Assembly (NCBI RefSeq): GCF_000720765.1
Contig: NZ_JODC01000024.1
Location: forward strand, 34,586 to 98,585
Length of the DNA: 64,000 nucleotides
DNA from: Streptomyces sp. NRRL S-646
GTDB lineage: Bacteria > Actinomycetota > Actinomycetes > Streptomycetales > Streptomycetaceae
Direction: 5' to 3'
Translations under genes and position numbers: made by a program
The notes under the pieces: generated by a model
Databases searched by the model: none
The model's input: only the letters and a program-made list of their open reading frames with translations
Told to the model about the DNA's origin: nothing
Part shown: positions 35,418 through 49,456 of the stretch, piece after piece
How the letters are laid out: each line of letters opens with the position of its first letter
Numbering within the stretch: position 1 is the stretch's first letter

Positions 35418-35477
35418 GGATCAAGTCTCGCCCACTGGTCTGACAATCAACTACCGTCCTGCGATCTTCGTGACCGA

Positions 35478-35672
35478 TCAGTGCTTCTCCCGCGGAACGT
35501 CCATGACCGTGCAGACCACTCGCCACACGTCCTTGGCATCCCAGCCTGCGTCCAGCGCTCCGTGCACCGTGCGACCGCCGAGCTCCGCCATCACGTGGTC
35601 GCGTGCGAAGGTGTCGGCGTATCCCGGACCGAAGTGATCCGCCATCCGCTGCCAGAAGACCGTCAACCGCAT
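35478..35672 (-). CDS. DUF3046 protein
   Basis: A 64-aa protein matching the actinobacterial DUF3046 family (MRLTVFWQRM, VMAELGGRTVHGALDAG, VCTVMDVP), often near recA. GATACT lies 6 nt before the ATG. The function is unknown. Confidence 0.85.
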   Translation of the reverse strand: MRLTVFWQRMADHFGPGYADTFARDHVMAELGGRTVHGALDAGWDAKDVWRVVCTVMDVPREKH

Positions 35673-35752
35673 GACTCCAGTATCCCGCCCCTGGGGGTGG
35701 GCCTGAGCCGGGACCCCTTGCCGAGACCGCTTTCCGCCCTACGGTCTGACGC

Positions 35753-36697
35753 ATGTCCGAAACAGGAGCTTCCCCACTCCCTGCCACTCCCCCGGCACGC
35801 TCCCCGCTCTTCCGCGCCGAGCACTTCGTCTGGCTCACCGCGCGCGTGCTGGAACAGCGCCTCTTCGCGTACCACTTCCTGAACGGGGGCGCCGACCCGG
35901 TGGAGACCGCGCTGGACGCGTACCGCAACGAGGACGGCGGGTACGGCCATGCGCTGGAGCCCGATCTGCGCGGCCCCGTCAGCCAGCCGCTGCACACCGT
36001 GCACGCGCTGCGTGTTCTGGACGCCATCGGGCGCTGTGGCGGACAGCGGGTCGAGCGTGTGTGCCGCTATCTGACCGCCGTGTCCACGACAGATGGTGCC
36101 CTGCCGGCGATCCATCCCAGCCAGCGCGGCTATCCGGCGGCCCCCTTCATGCCCATCGTGGACGATCCGCCCAGCGAACTCCTCACCACGGGGCCGGTGG
36201 TGGGCCTGCTGCACCGCAACGAGGTGTGGCACGCCTGGCTGTTCAGGGCCACCGACTTCTGCTGGCATGCGGTCGAGTCGCTGGAGAAGTCCCACCCCTA
36301 CGAGATCGAGGCCGCCGTGGCCTTCCTGGACTCCGCTCCCGACCGCCCGCGCGCGGAGGCGGCCGCCGACCGCCTCGGCCGCCTGGTGCGTGAACACCGG
36401 CTCGCGGCTCTGGAGCCCGACCGTCTCGACGCGTACCCGGTCGCCCCCGGATACGGGCCCGACGAGCACCACTTCCCGCACGACTATGCGAAGACACCGA
36501 GCTCTCTGGCGCGCGCGTGGTTCACGGATGCGGAGATGACGCGTTCCCTCGACTTCCTCGCGGACGCGCAGCACGAGGACGGCGGCTGGCCTGTCCGGTG
36601 GCGCCAGTGGGCGCCGGGGACCACCCTCGAGGCTCGCCCCATGGCGACGATCGAGGCGCTTCACACCCTCAGGGCGCACGGGCGTCCCATCGGCTGA
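35753..36697 (+). CDS. Toroid (terpenoid-cyclase/prenyltransferase-fold) protein
   Basis: The 314-aa protein has alpha-toroid repeats typical of prenyltransferase/squalene-cyclase folds: NEDGGYGHALEPDLRGP near the start and AQHEDGGWPVRW near the end. No DXDD or other catalytic acid motif is evident, so it may be a binding protein. The putative promoter is TTGCCG, 16 bp, TACGGT, with the -10 only 7 nt from the ATG, so it is possibly leaderless. The role is unknown. Confidence 0.7.
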   Translation: MSETGASPLPATPPARSPLFRAEHFVWLTARVLEQRLFAYHFLNGGADPVETALDAYRNEDGGYGHALEPDLRGPVSQPLHTVHALRVLDAIGRCGGQRVERVCRYLTAVSTTDGALPAIHPSQRGYPAAPFMPIVDDPPSELLTTGPVVGLLHRNEVWHAWLFRATDFCWHAVESLEKSHPYEIEAAVAFLDSAPDRPRAEAAADRLGRLVREHRLAALEPDRLDAYPVAPGYGPDEHHFPHDYAKTPSSLARAWFTDAEMTRSLDFLADAQHEDGGWPVRWRQWAPGTTLEARPMATIEALHTLRAHGRPIG

Positions 36698-36708
36698 CCT
36701 GGGCGCCG

Positions 36709-37017
36709 TCACCCGCCCATGGCACGCACCCCGGCGGTCACCACTACAGCCGCCGCCACGACGAGGAGGAACGGGGCGCGCAGGACCAGCGCCAGGGCGG
36801 CTGCGGCGAGCCCTGCAACCCGCGCGTCGAGCACCAGGGCGTGCCCGTCGGCGAAGGTCTGCTGGGCCGTGAGGGCGGCGAGAAGGGCCACCGGCAACAG
36901 CGCGGCCAGACGCCTGACGAGCGGCTTCTCGAGCGCACCCGCGGGTACGAGCAGTCCGGCGAGCTTGACGGCGTAACAACCCAAGGCGGTCGCGCCGATC
37001 GCGATCCAGGTGTTCAA
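36709..37017 (-). CDS. azlD: AzlD-type amino acid exporter subunit
   Basis: A 102-aa protein with a TTG start that overlaps the azlC stop (TTGA), indicating coupled translation. It has three to four TM segments (WIAIGATALGCYAVKLAG and others). With AzlC it exports branched-chain amino acids. Confidence 0.85.
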   Translation of the reverse strand: MNTWIAIGATALGCYAVKLAGLLVPAGALEKPLVRRLAALLPVALLAALTAQQTFADGHALVLDARVAGLAAAALALVLRAPFLLVVAAAVVVTAGVRAMGG

Positions 37018-37775
37018 CGGTCTTCCTCTGGTACGTCGGTCTCGTGTGTTTCCTTGCGTGACGTGCCCCTGCGGCGACCCTCCAGGCAGAGAACGGCGGG
37101 CGCTGCCAGCGCGGCCACCAGGACGGGCACTCCGGCGGGCAGCACGGGCAGCAGACCGAGCCCCAGAAGGACGGCGAGGCCGGCCACCGCGCGCTCGGTG
37201 GTGGTCTTGAGCATCGGCGCGAGCAGAGCGAGGAAGACGGCCGGCCCGGCGGCGTCGAGGCCCCATGCGTCGGTGTCCCCGATGGCGTCGGCGCCCAGTG
37301 CACCGAGGAACGTGGTGAGGTTCCACAGCAGGTACAGACTGAGCCCGGTGACGGCGAACCCGATGCGCGTACCCCGCCGCGTGGGCTGCGCCAGCGCGAC
37401 CGCGGTCGTCTCGTCGATGACCCACTGGGCCGCGAACGGCCGCACCGCGCGCGGGAGTGCCAGCAACTGGGACAGCCGGAGTCCGTAGAAGGCGTTGCGC
37501 ACCCCCAGGAAGAAGGCGCCCGCCGCTGCCGTGAGCGGGTTGCCCCCGGCCGCGAGCGCCCCCACAAGGGCGAACTGGGATGCGCCGGTGAACACGAGGA
37601 GGCTGAGCGCGCATGTCTGCAGCAGCGTGAGCCCGCTGCCGGCCGAGGTCACCCCGAAGGCGAAGCCGGACAGTCCTACGGCGACGCCGACTCCGAGGGC
37701 GTCCCGTACGACGGCGGAGTCCGCCTTTCCTCCGGCTTCCGGACGTTTGCCTGCGAAAGCTGTCTGTTCTGCCAC
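37014..37775 (-). CDS. azlC: AzlC-type branched-chain amino acid exporter
   Basis: This 253-aa protein has the family hallmarks FTGASQFALVGALAAGG and RNAFYGLRLS and about seven TM segments. It starts at GTG 37775. TACCGT lies 7 nt upstream, suggesting its own leaderless start within the 3' part of the araC-type gene. Confidence 0.9.
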   Translation of the reverse strand: MAEQTAFAGKRPEAGGKADSAVVRDALGVGVAVGLSGFAFGVTSAGSGLTLLQTCALSLLVFTGASQFALVGALAAGGNPLTAAAGAFFLGVRNAFYGLRLSQLLALPRAVRPFAAQWVIDETTAVALAQPTRRGTRIGFAVTGLSLYLLWNLTTFLGALGADAIGDTDAWGLDAAGPAVFLALLAPMLKTTTERAVAGLAVLLGLGLLPVLPAGVPVLVAALAAPAVLCLEGRRRGTSRKETHETDVPEEDR

Positions 37776-38635
37776 GCACCGGACGGTAGGAGCAGTCGCC
37801 CCCGCGCGTCTTGTACGTTCTTGCGCTCACGCCGGTACGCCCCAGGGGGCACGCCGACGATCCGGGTGAAGTGCCGGTTCAGGTGCGGCTGATCGGTGAA
37901 CCCGACGGCGACGGCAGCCTCCGCGGGCGTTGTACCGGCGTCCAGCAGCCGCCGCGCCCGCCGCACCCGCGCGTCCGTGGCATGAGGCGGCATCCCGTAG
38001 GCCTCCCGGAACGCCCGCAGCAGCGCGAACGGACTGGTGCCGAGATCGGCCGCAAGCCTCTCCAGAGTCGGAGGCTCGGCCAGCCGCTCCTCCAACACGG
38101 CACGCGCGCGTGCCGCCATCCGGGCACCCGCCGTCCGCACCTTGCGCTGTGGCAACGACCCACCATTGAGCCGTAGGAGCCTCGTCACAGCGACCCGCAG
38201 CAGCGTGTCGGCGGCCAGGGCATTGCCGTCCTCCGCGGCCCGCAGCACCTGATGTACGAGCGCCCCGGTGTACGAATCGTCGAGCACTGGCAGGACAAAC
38301 CCCGGCGTCCCGCGGATGAGAGTGGTCTCAGCCGCGATCCCGGCCACCACCTCCGGCGACGGATACACGGCCCCGTACCGCCACCCCTCAGGCACCCCGG
38401 CCCGCCCGGTATGCGGCGTATCAGGATTGACGAGCGCGAGCGCCCCCGCCCCCGCGTACTGATCGGCCCCGCGATGGTGAAAGACCTCGACCCCGTCGGC
38501 GATGGCGGCAATGACGAAGTTCTCGTGCGTGTGCCGCACGAACTCCTTGCGGACGTACCGGGCGCGCAGCAGATCGACCCCGGGCAGTTCGGCGTACTGC
38601 CAGTGCCGAGCCAACTCCTTTTCCGACCCCGCCAT
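37676..38635 (-). CDS. AraC-family regulator of azlCD
   Basis: The 319-aa protein has an AraC-binding cupin (HTHENFVIAAIADGVEVFHHRG) and two HTH motifs near residues 190-275 (LAADLGTSPFALLRAF, then VGFTDQPHLNRHFTRIVGVPPGAYR). After the second HTH a non-conserved tail of about 45 residues runs on. Its last 100 nt overlap the azlC start, an unusual long same-strand overlap. It is likely the amino-acid-responsive activator of azlCD. Confidence 0.85.
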   Translation of the reverse strand: MAGSEKELARHWQYAELPGVDLLRARYVRKEFVRHTHENFVIAAIADGVEVFHHRGADQYAGAGALALVNPDTPHTGRAGVPEGWRYGAVYPSPEVVAGIAAETTLIRGTPGFVLPVLDDSYTGALVHQVLRAAEDGNALAADTLLRVAVTRLLRLNGGSLPQRKVRTAGARMAARARAVLEERLAEPPTLERLAADLGTSPFALLRAFREAYGMPPHATDARVRRARRLLDAGTTPAEAAVAVGFTDQPHLNRHFTRIVGVPPGAYRRERKNVQDARGRLLLPSGAWQNRQLSQANVRKPEERRTPPSYGTPSESASP

Positions 38636-38940
38636 ACCTCCATTCTCCGCCAGCCCGATACAAAGCAGCCCTCACGTCCGCACCCACCCCCACCCACCGC
38701 AGCCGCCGACGCACGGGAGCGGGTCGCGGCGGTGCGGCGCAGCCCGCCGCTTACTTCATCCCGCCGCCGGCGCCCTCGGACGCCAGGCCGATCTCCCGCG
38801 GGCGGCGGGCTCGCCGCACCGCCGCGACCCCGACCCACGACGAACCACATCGCGCCCGGCCCTGACCCAGCACAGGGCAGCGCCACGCAGCGAACCCGCA
38901 GGCCAGAGCCATTGTCAGTGGCCGGGTGCAGGATGGACGC
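38636..38940. other. Divergent region AraC regulator / lhr
   Basis: 305 bp. The right side holds the NDp-type promoter of lhr. The left part is GC-rich with runs of CCGCC/CCCGCC and no gene that I can support. Confidence 0.5.
38912..38934 (+). promoter_or_regulatory. RecA-NDp (PafBC-type) promoter of lhr
   Basis: TTGTCAGTG (38912-38920), 8 nt, CAGGAT (38929-38934), then 6 nt to ATG 38941. One mismatch in the -10. The geometry is identical to the MazG-like gene. Confidence 0.75.
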
Positions 38941-43974
<5,034 letters not shown>

Positions 43975-44030
43975 CCGCAAGGGCCCCGCTCTCCGAGCCC
44001 ACGTGCGCCCACCCGTGACACCCTTGACGC

Positions 44031-44867
44031 ATGCCCGAAGGAGACACGGTCTGGCAGACGGCGAAACGCCTGCATGACGCCCTCGCCGGCAAGGTGCTGA
44101 CCCGTAGCGACTTCCGGGTGCCCAAGTACGCCACGACCGACCTCACGGGCCGTACCGTCCTGGACGTCACCCCGCGCGGCAAGCACCTCCTCACGCGTGT
44201 CGAGGGCGGCCTGACGCTCCACTCCCACCTGAGGATGGACGGCTCCTGGAAGGTGTACGCGAACGGCCGGCGCTGGACCGGCGGCCCGTCCCACCAGATC
44301 CGCGTGATCCTGGGCAACGCCGACCGCACAGCGGTCGGCTACCGCCTCCCCGTCCTCGACCTCCTGCGCACGACCGACGAACAGCGCGCCGTCGGCCACC
44401 TCGGCCCCGACCTCCTCGGCCCGGACTGGGACCCGGAGCAGGCCCTCGCCAACCTCCTGGCCGACCCCGCCCGCCCCCTCGGCGAGGCTCTCCTGGACCA
44501 GCGCAACCTGGCCGGCATCGGCAATGTCTACAAGAGCGAGCTCTGCTTCCTGCTCGGCGCCACCCCCTGGCTGCCCATCGGCGCGCTGCCCGCCGACCGC
44601 GCGGCGAAACTGCCCGCGCTCGCCAAGAAGCTCCTGGAGGCCAACCGCGACCGCCCGGTCCGCACCACGACGGGCCGCCGCGGCCAAGACCTGTTCGTGT
44701 ACGGCCGCGCGCCCCGCCCCTGCCTGCGCTGCCACACCTCCGTCCGCGTGGCCGACCAGGGCGACGGCTCCCGCGAACGCCCCACCTACTGGTGCCCGAA
44801 CTGCCAGACGGGACCGGCGCCGAGTGCCGCTCCACTCCGCGGAACTCCACGCCGCACAACCAATTGA
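44031..44867 (+). CDS. nei2: Nei2-type endonuclease VIII DNA glycosylase
   Basis: A base-excision glycosylase for oxidised pyrimidines. MPEGDTV supplies the catalytic proline 2 and glutamate 3. The helix-two-turn-helix region reads NLAGIGNVYKSE, and a zinc finger CLRCH...CPNC lies near the end (278 aa). CACCCT lies 6 nt before the ATG and there is no ribosome site, so it may be read both from lhr and from its own leaderless start. Confidence 0.93.
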   Translation: MPEGDTVWQTAKRLHDALAGKVLTRSDFRVPKYATTDLTGRTVLDVTPRGKHLLTRVEGGLTLHSHLRMDGSWKVYANGRRWTGGPSHQIRVILGNADRTAVGYRLPVLDLLRTTDEQRAVGHLGPDLLGPDWDPEQALANLLADPARPLGEALLDQRNLAGIGNVYKSELCFLLGATPWLPIGALPADRAAKLPALAKKLLEANRDRPVRTTTGRRGQDLFVYGRAPRPCLRCHTSVRVADQGDGSRERPTYWCPNCQTGPAPSAAPLRGTPRRTTN

Positions 44868-44893
44868 CGATCCGTCAGAAACCCTCGTACCGT
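44864..44893 (+). promoter_or_regulatory. Vegetative promoter of the SDR gene, leaderless
   Basis: TTGACG (44864-44869), 18 bp, TACCGT (44888-44893), then 6 nt to ATG 44900. It is a near-consensus HrdB-type promoter. Its -35 overlaps the nei2 stop codon region. Confidence 0.75.
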
Positions 44894-44899
44894 CCCTTC

Positions 44900-45664
44900 A
44901 TGCCCGTCAAGGCGTACGAACTCACCGGACGCACCGCATTCGTCACCGGAGCGGCCGGCGGCATCGGGCGCGCGTCGGCCGTGCTGCTCGCCGAAGCAGG
45001 CGCCACGGTCCACTGCGCCGATCGCGACGCACAGGGCCTGCACGAGACGGCGACCCTGATCAAGGACGGCGGCGGCACCGCCCGTGTCCACCACCTCGAC
45101 GTCACCGACCGGGAGCAGCTCAGACAGGCCGTCGAGTCCTGCGGGCGCCTGGACGTGATGGCCGCGGTCGCCGGGATCATGCACAGCAGCCCGGTCCTGG
45201 AGACCCGTGACGAGGACCTCGACCGGGTCCTGAGCGTGAACTTCAAGGGAGTGCTGTACGCCTGTCAGGAGGCCGCTCGCCTGATGCTGGAGGGGAAGAC
45301 CGGCGGCAGCATCATCACCATGGCCTCGAGCGCCGTCGACACCGGCCGTCCCGGCCTGCTCTGCTACGGCGCGGCCAAGGCGGCCGTCGTCCAGCTGACG
45401 AAGACCCTGGCGAACGAGGTCGGCCGGCACGGGATCCGGGTCAACGCGATCGCCCCGGGCTGGATCCGTACCCCCATGACCGACCGCCACGAGGCCGAGG
45501 CACAGGCGCAGACCGAGGCGCTGATGGCCCGGATGTCACCGCTGGGCCGGGTCGGCGAACCGGAGGACGTCGCTCACACCGTGCTGTTTCTGGCCTCCGA
45601 CGCCTCGTCGTTCACGACGGGCCAGATCCTGCGTCCGAACGGCGGGGTGGCGATGCCGTGGTGA
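44900..45664 (+). CDS. Short-chain dehydrogenase/reductase
   Basis: A 254-aa classical SDR with TGAAGGIGR (cofactor), NFKGV, the catalytic Ser in MASSAVD, and YGAAK. The active site reads C-YGAAK, with Tyr and Lys in order. It is closest in type to FabG-like dehydrogenases. The substrate is unknown. The start is fixed by the promoter 6 nt upstream. Confidence 0.88.
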   Translation: MPVKAYELTGRTAFVTGAAGGIGRASAVLLAEAGATVHCADRDAQGLHETATLIKDGGGTARVHHLDVTDREQLRQAVESCGRLDVMAAVAGIMHSSPVLETRDEDLDRVLSVNFKGVLYACQEAARLMLEGKTGGSIITMASSAVDTGRPGLLCYGAAKAAVVQLTKTLANEVGRHGIRVNAIAPGWIRTPMTDRHEAEAQAQTEALMARMSPLGRVGEPEDVAHTVLFLASDASSFTTGQILRPNGGVAMPW

Positions 45665-45890
45665 CGCGGGCCGTCCGCCAGGCCACCCGCCACCGCCCTG
45701 CCCCCACGGCGCCCGTCGCCCGCGCCTTCGGCACACAGTGCACCGGCAGCAGACCCAGCCCCCAGCCCCCGGCAGCGACCGCCCCCTCCAGCACGCCGGC
45801 CCCGGGCGCAAACACAAGCCGCAGCACAGCCCACCACCACAGCACCCCGAGCCCGAGAAATGCCCCCCAGCGCACTATCGGCCGTGCCAT
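45612..45890 (-). CDS. Small membrane protein, antisense overlap with the SDR gene
   Basis: A 92-aa protein from ATG 45890, with GGAGGTGG 5 nt upstream. It has two hydrophobic segments (WGAFLGLGVLWWWAVLRLVF and AVAAGGWGLGLLPVH) and then a basic tail. The last 53 nt overlap the 3' end of the SDR gene on the opposite strand. The function is unknown. Confidence 0.65.
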   Translation of the reverse strand: MARPIVRWGAFLGLGVLWWWAVLRLVFAPGAGVLEGAVAAGGWGLGLLPVHCVPKARATGAVGAGRWRVAWRTARVTTASPPRRSDAGSGPS

Positions 45891-46145
45891 GGACGCCACC
45901 TCCGGCCCCGAAGCTAGACCGCCGCCTTCACCCCCAGAAAGGGCGCACCGACGGCACACGGGCGCAACGCATCGCAGGCATCCACCATGACCGCCCCGAG
46001 CCGCACCGGCAAACGGACCCGGGCAGCCGTACCAGGCACCCCGACAACACGAAAACCCCGACCGCACCTCCCCAGTTCTCCCTGGGGAAGCCCCGGCCGG
46101 GGCCTTGCACGTGCACGTCGGCTCACGCAGCCACGCGCGTGAACG

Positions 46146-46520
46146 TCACGCGGCGACCACGTCCACCGCCTCTGCGGGCGCCTTGATGGTCACCCGTTCC
46201 GGTGGCACACCGGTCACCGACACGGAACCCAGCATCGGACGAACCGGCGCGGGTACAGGCTCGGTGGCCGCAGCAGACTGGGCCAGCTCGGCGAGGGCGA
46301 GCTCGTCGCTCACTTCTCGCATGAGCTCGGACATCCGTACGTCCAGCGCGTCGCAGATGGCGGAGAGCAGCTCGGAGGAAGCCTCCTTCTGCCCCCGCTC
46401 CACCTCGGAGAGATAGCCGAGTGAGACTCGGGCGGACGAGGAGACTTCGCGCAGAGTACGGCCCTGGCGCTGGCGCTGCCGACGCAGCACGTCACCCAGC
46501 AGGCGACGGAGCAGAATCAT
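46146..46520 (-). CDS. clgR: ClgR-type transcriptional regulator of clp/lon
   Basis: A 124-aa protein from ATG 46520 with GGAGGGAG 6 nt upstream. The XRE/Cro HTH is [21 protein letters not shown]. It ends in VVAA, the C-terminal dialanine that makes ClgR a ClpP substrate in Streptomyces. Its place beside pgsA, rimO and ftsK matches mycobacterial clgR. It activates clpP1 and lon by family knowledge. Confidence 0.88.
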   Translation of the reverse strand: MILLRRLLGDVLRRQRQRQGRTLREVSSSARVSLGYLSEVERGQKEASSELLSAICDALDVRMSELMREVSDELALAELAQSAAATEPVPAPVRPMLGSVSVTGVPPERVTIKAPAEAVDVVAA

Positions 46521-46629
46521 CGGTGGCTCCCTCCTCGGACCGCGTAGCCGCATCCTTCACGCCCCACCGTACCGCCTCGCGCTGCGGCCGTGCGGGGAGC
46601 GATGTCGTGTTCACTCAGGGCTGCAAACA

Positions 46630-47175
46630 TCAAAACCCCCCGTTCTGTTCCGTATCCTGTGCCAGCTCATTCCCGGACTGTTCGCTCGCAAGCTCCTTCA
46701 GGAGCAGTGCGAGTACGCTCCGTACACTCTCCATACGAATTTCCGCGCGGTCGCCGTTCAACCGCAGGGCCTCGACTTTTCCGCCACCGGCGGAACCGGA
46801 ATCCGCTCCGAGGGGGCCTTCCACGGCCACGAAAACCGTCCCGACAGGCTTCCCGTCCTGCGGTTCCGGGCCGGCGACACCGGTCGTCGCGATGCCCCAG
46901 TCGGCGCCCAGCGCCTTGCGCACCCCGACCGCCATCTGGGCCGCGACCTGCGGATCCACCGCTCCGCGCTGTGCCAGCAGCATGTCGTCGACGCCCAGCA
47001 GCTCGTGCTTCAACTCGGTGGCGTAGGCGGTCACCGAACCACGGAACGCCTTGGATGCTCCTGGGGCGGCTGTGATTTCCGCCGCAACCAGCCCGCCGGT
47101 GAGCGACTCGGCGACCGCGAGGGTCTCGCCCCTCACCGTCAGTAGTCGCACGACGTCGGCGGCCGGAGAATTCAC
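46630..47175 (-). CDS. cinA: CinA C-terminal-domain protein (PncC-type nicotinamide-nucleotide amidase)
   Basis: A 181-aa stand-alone CinA C-terminal domain (ESLTGGLVAAEITAAPGASK, TTGVAGPEPQDGKPVGTVFVAV), probably deamidating NMN. The GTG start overlaps the pgsA stop (GTGA), with GGAGGAGA upstream. Confidence 0.88.
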   Translation of the reverse strand: MNSPAADVVRLLTVRGETLAVAESLTGGLVAAEITAAPGASKAFRGSVTAYATELKHELLGVDDMLLAQRGAVDPQVAAQMAVGVRKALGADWGIATTGVAGPEPQDGKPVGTVFVAVEGPLGADSGSAGGGKVEALRLNGDRAEIRMESVRSVLALLLKELASEQSGNELAQDTEQNGGF

Positions 47176-47894
47176 GCTTCCGTCTCCTCCAACGCGGCCT
47201 TGCGCTCGGCGATTCCCTGCCTGCGCAGCACAATGGCCTGTCTTACATAGTCCAGTCCGGTCGCCACGGTCAGGACGACCGCCGCCGCCATCACCCAGAA
47301 CCTCAGGGTGGCCAGCCAGCCCGTCAGCGCCAGGACGTACATCCCCACCGCCACGCCCTGCGTGAGCGTCTTCAGCTTGCCGCCGCGGCTCGCCGGGATG
47401 ACGCCGTACCGGATGACGAGGAAACGCAGCAGCGTGATCCCCAGTTCCCGGCCCAGGATGACGATCGTCACCCACCACGGCAGGTCGCCCAGCGAGGAGA
47501 GACAGATCAGCGCCGCGCCCATGATCGCCTTGTCGGCGATGGGGTCGGCGATCTTTCCGAAGTCGGTGACGAGGTCATAGGTGCGCGCCAGATGACCGTC
47601 GAAGAGATCGGTGATCATGGCGACGGCGAAGGCCGCCCAGGCGAAGGAGCGCCAGGCCGGGTCGTACCCGCCGTCGGCCAGCATCAGCGCGACGAAGCCG
47701 GGCACGAGGAGCAGCCGGAGCATGGTGAGCAGGTTGGCGATGTTCCAGACGCTGGCCTGGTTGACGGCCGCGGCGGCCAGTTTCCCGCCCCGCGGGCCCC
47801 TCGCGCCTGCCTGCGCGTCGGGATCGGCGGGGCCGACCGGCGGGGAATCCGCCTTGGAGGAGCCGTTCGCCGCCGATGCCGGTACTCCGGTCAT
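47172..47894 (-). CDS. pgsA: CDP-diacylglycerol-glycerol-3-phosphate 3-phosphatidyltransferase
   Basis: Makes phosphatidylglycerol phosphate. The 240-aa protein has the CDP-alcohol transferase signature [20 protein letters not shown] and four to five TM segments. It overlaps the rimO stop by 4 nt and the cinA start by 3 nt. Confidence 0.93.
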   Translation of the reverse strand: MTGVPASAANGSSKADSPPVGPADPDAQAGARGPRGGKLAAAAVNQASVWNIANLLTMLRLLLVPGFVALMLADGGYDPAWRSFAWAAFAVAMITDLFDGHLARTYDLVTDFGKIADPIADKAIMGAALICLSSLGDLPWWVTIVILGRELGITLLRFLVIRYGVIPASRGGKLKTLTQGVAVGMYVLALTGWLATLRFWVMAAAVVLTVATGLDYVRQAIVLRRQGIAERKAALEETEA

Positions 47895-49360
47895 CTGCCC
47901 GCCTCCTCACTACACCCGAGCGAACCCGTCAGCGGCTCGGCCACCAGGTCGACACCTTCCGTACCGACCACCTTCGCCTCGACCATACGGCCGACGCTCA
48001 GGCCTTCGCCGCTCGTGAGCAGCACCTGGCCGTCCGTCTCCGGTGCCTGGTGCGCCCCGCGGCCGTACACGCCGTCCTCGTCCACGGACTCCACGAGCAC
48101 GTGCACGGTCTCGCCCAGGCGCTCCTCGGCACGCTGCGAGACGAGCTCCTCGGCCAGCCGGGAGACACGTGCCAGCCGCTCTGCGACGACGTCCTCGTCC
48201 AGCTTGTTCTCGTACGTCGCCGCCTCCGTGCCCTCCTCGTCGGAGTAGCCGAAGACGCCGATGGCATCCAGCCGCGCGCCGTTCAGGAACCGCTCCAGCT
48301 CCGCCAGGTCGTCCGCGCTCTCGCCCGGGAAGCCCACGATGAAGTTGGAGCGCACGCCCGCCTGGGGGGCCTTGCTCCGGATGGTGTCGAGCAGCTCCAG
48401 GAAGCGGTCGGTGTCGCCGAAGCGGCGCATCGCGCGCAGCACACCCGGGGCGGAGTGCTGGAAGGACAGGTCGAAGTACGGGGCGATCTTCGGCGTCGAG
48501 GTCAGGACGTCGATCAGCCCGGGACGCATCTCGGCCGGCTGGAGGTAGCTCACGCGCACCCGTTCGAGGCCGTCGACCTCGGCGAGCTCCGGCAGGAGCG
48601 ACTCCAGGAGGCGGATGTCGCCGAGGTCCTTGCCGTACGAGGTGTTGTTCTCGGAGACCAGCATGATCTCCTTGACGCCCTGCTCGGCCAGCCACCGGGT
48701 CTCGTTCAGCACGTCGCTCGGGCGGCGGGAGATGAAAGAGCCGCGGAAGGACGGGATGGCGCAGAAGGAGCAGCGCCGGTCGCAGCCGGAGGCGAGCTTC
48801 ACCGAGGCTACGGGGGCGCCGTCCAGCCGGCGGCGCAGGGGCGCACGGGGTCCGGAGGCGGGCGCCAGCCCGTCCGGCAGATCCACCGGAGCGTGCCCGG
48901 GCAGCGCGACCTCGGCCGCGGAGTCCTGGCGCTCCGCGGGGCTGATCGGCAGCAGCTTGCGCCGGTCGCGCGGGGTGTGGGAGGCGTGGATGCCGCCGTT
49001 CAGGATGGTCTGCAGACGGTCGGAGATGTCCGCGTAGTCGTCGAAGCCGAGTACGCCGTCGGCCTCGGGAAGGGCCTCGGCGAGCTCCTTGCCGTACCGC
49101 TCGGCCATGCAGCCCACCGCCACGACGGCCTGGGTTCTGCTGTGGCCCTTGAGGTCGTTGGCCTCCAGGAGGGCGTCGACGGAGTCCTTCTTGGCGGCCT
49201 CGACGAAGCCACAGGTGTTGACGACGGCGACATCCGCTTCCGCGGCGTCCTCCACGAGGTCCCAGCCGTCCGCCTCCAAGCGGCCTGCGAGCTCCTCCGA
49301 GTCCACCTCGTTACGGGCGCAGCCAAGGGTGACGAGTGCGACGGTACGGCGTTCAGGCAT
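47891..49360 (-). CDS. rimO: Ribosomal protein S12 methylthiotransferase RimO
   Basis: A radical-SAM enzyme that methylthiolates Asp88 of S12. The start is ATG 49360 ([14 protein letters not shown], 489 aa), and upstream codons lie in the promoter. Cluster cysteines are LGCARN, NTCGF and GCMAER. The radical-SAM motif is CDRRCSFC, followed by TRAM. It is the first gene of rimO-pgsA-cinA. Confidence 0.94.
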   Translation of the reverse strand: MPERRTVALVTLGCARNEVDSEELAGRLEADGWDLVEDAAEADVAVVNTCGFVEAAKKDSVDALLEANDLKGHSRTQAVVAVGCMAERYGKELAEALPEADGVLGFDDYADISDRLQTILNGGIHASHTPRDRRKLLPISPAERQDSAAEVALPGHAPVDLPDGLAPASGPRAPLRRRLDGAPVASVKLASGCDRRCSFCAIPSFRGSFISRRPSDVLNETRWLAEQGVKEIMLVSENNTSYGKDLGDIRLLESLLPELAEVDGLERVRVSYLQPAEMRPGLIDVLTSTPKIAPYFDLSFQHSAPGVLRAMRRFGDTDRFLELLDTIRSKAPQAGVRSNFIVGFPGESADDLAELERFLNGARLDAIGVFGYSDEEGTEAATYENKLDEDVVAERLARVSRLAEELVSQRAEERLGETVHVLVESVDEDGVYGRGAHQAPETDGQVLLTSGEGLSVGRMVEAKVVGTEGVDLVAEPLTGSLGCSEEAGR

Positions 49361-49367
49361 GCGCTCA

Positions 49368-49390
49368 AGACTACTTTGTCTCACTGACAG
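49368..49390 (-). promoter_or_regulatory. RecA-NDp-like promoter of rimO
   Basis: Minus strand: CTGTCAGTG (49390-49382), 8 nt, TAGTCT (49373-49368), then 7 nt to the ATG at 49360. One mismatch at the first base of the upstream element. Confidence 0.65.
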
Positions 49391-49399
49391 CCCACGTCG

Positions 49400-49429
49400 A
49401 CGGGGTTGGCCGATCTTGGCCAACCCCGT
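49400..49429 (-). terminator. Terminator of rodZ
   Basis: A perfect 12-bp stem (49400-49411 with 49418-49429) with a 6-nt loop lies 27 nt after the rodZ stop and just above the rimO promoter. Confidence 0.85.
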
Positions 49430-49456
49430 GTGGACATGCCCCGTGCCGGTCGGCTG

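Noticed and set aside
35415..35444. TTGTCAGAC-N8-GAGACT-N6-GTG upstream of the AI-2E transporter as a fifth damage promoter
   Set aside because: The geometry fits, but two core bases of the upstream element and the first base of the -10 differ. Too weak to claim.
46091..46116. GCCCCGGCCGGGGC and TGCACGTGCA palindromes after clgR
   Set aside because: They may contribute to termination, but there is no loop or T-run, and such palindromes are common at this GC content.
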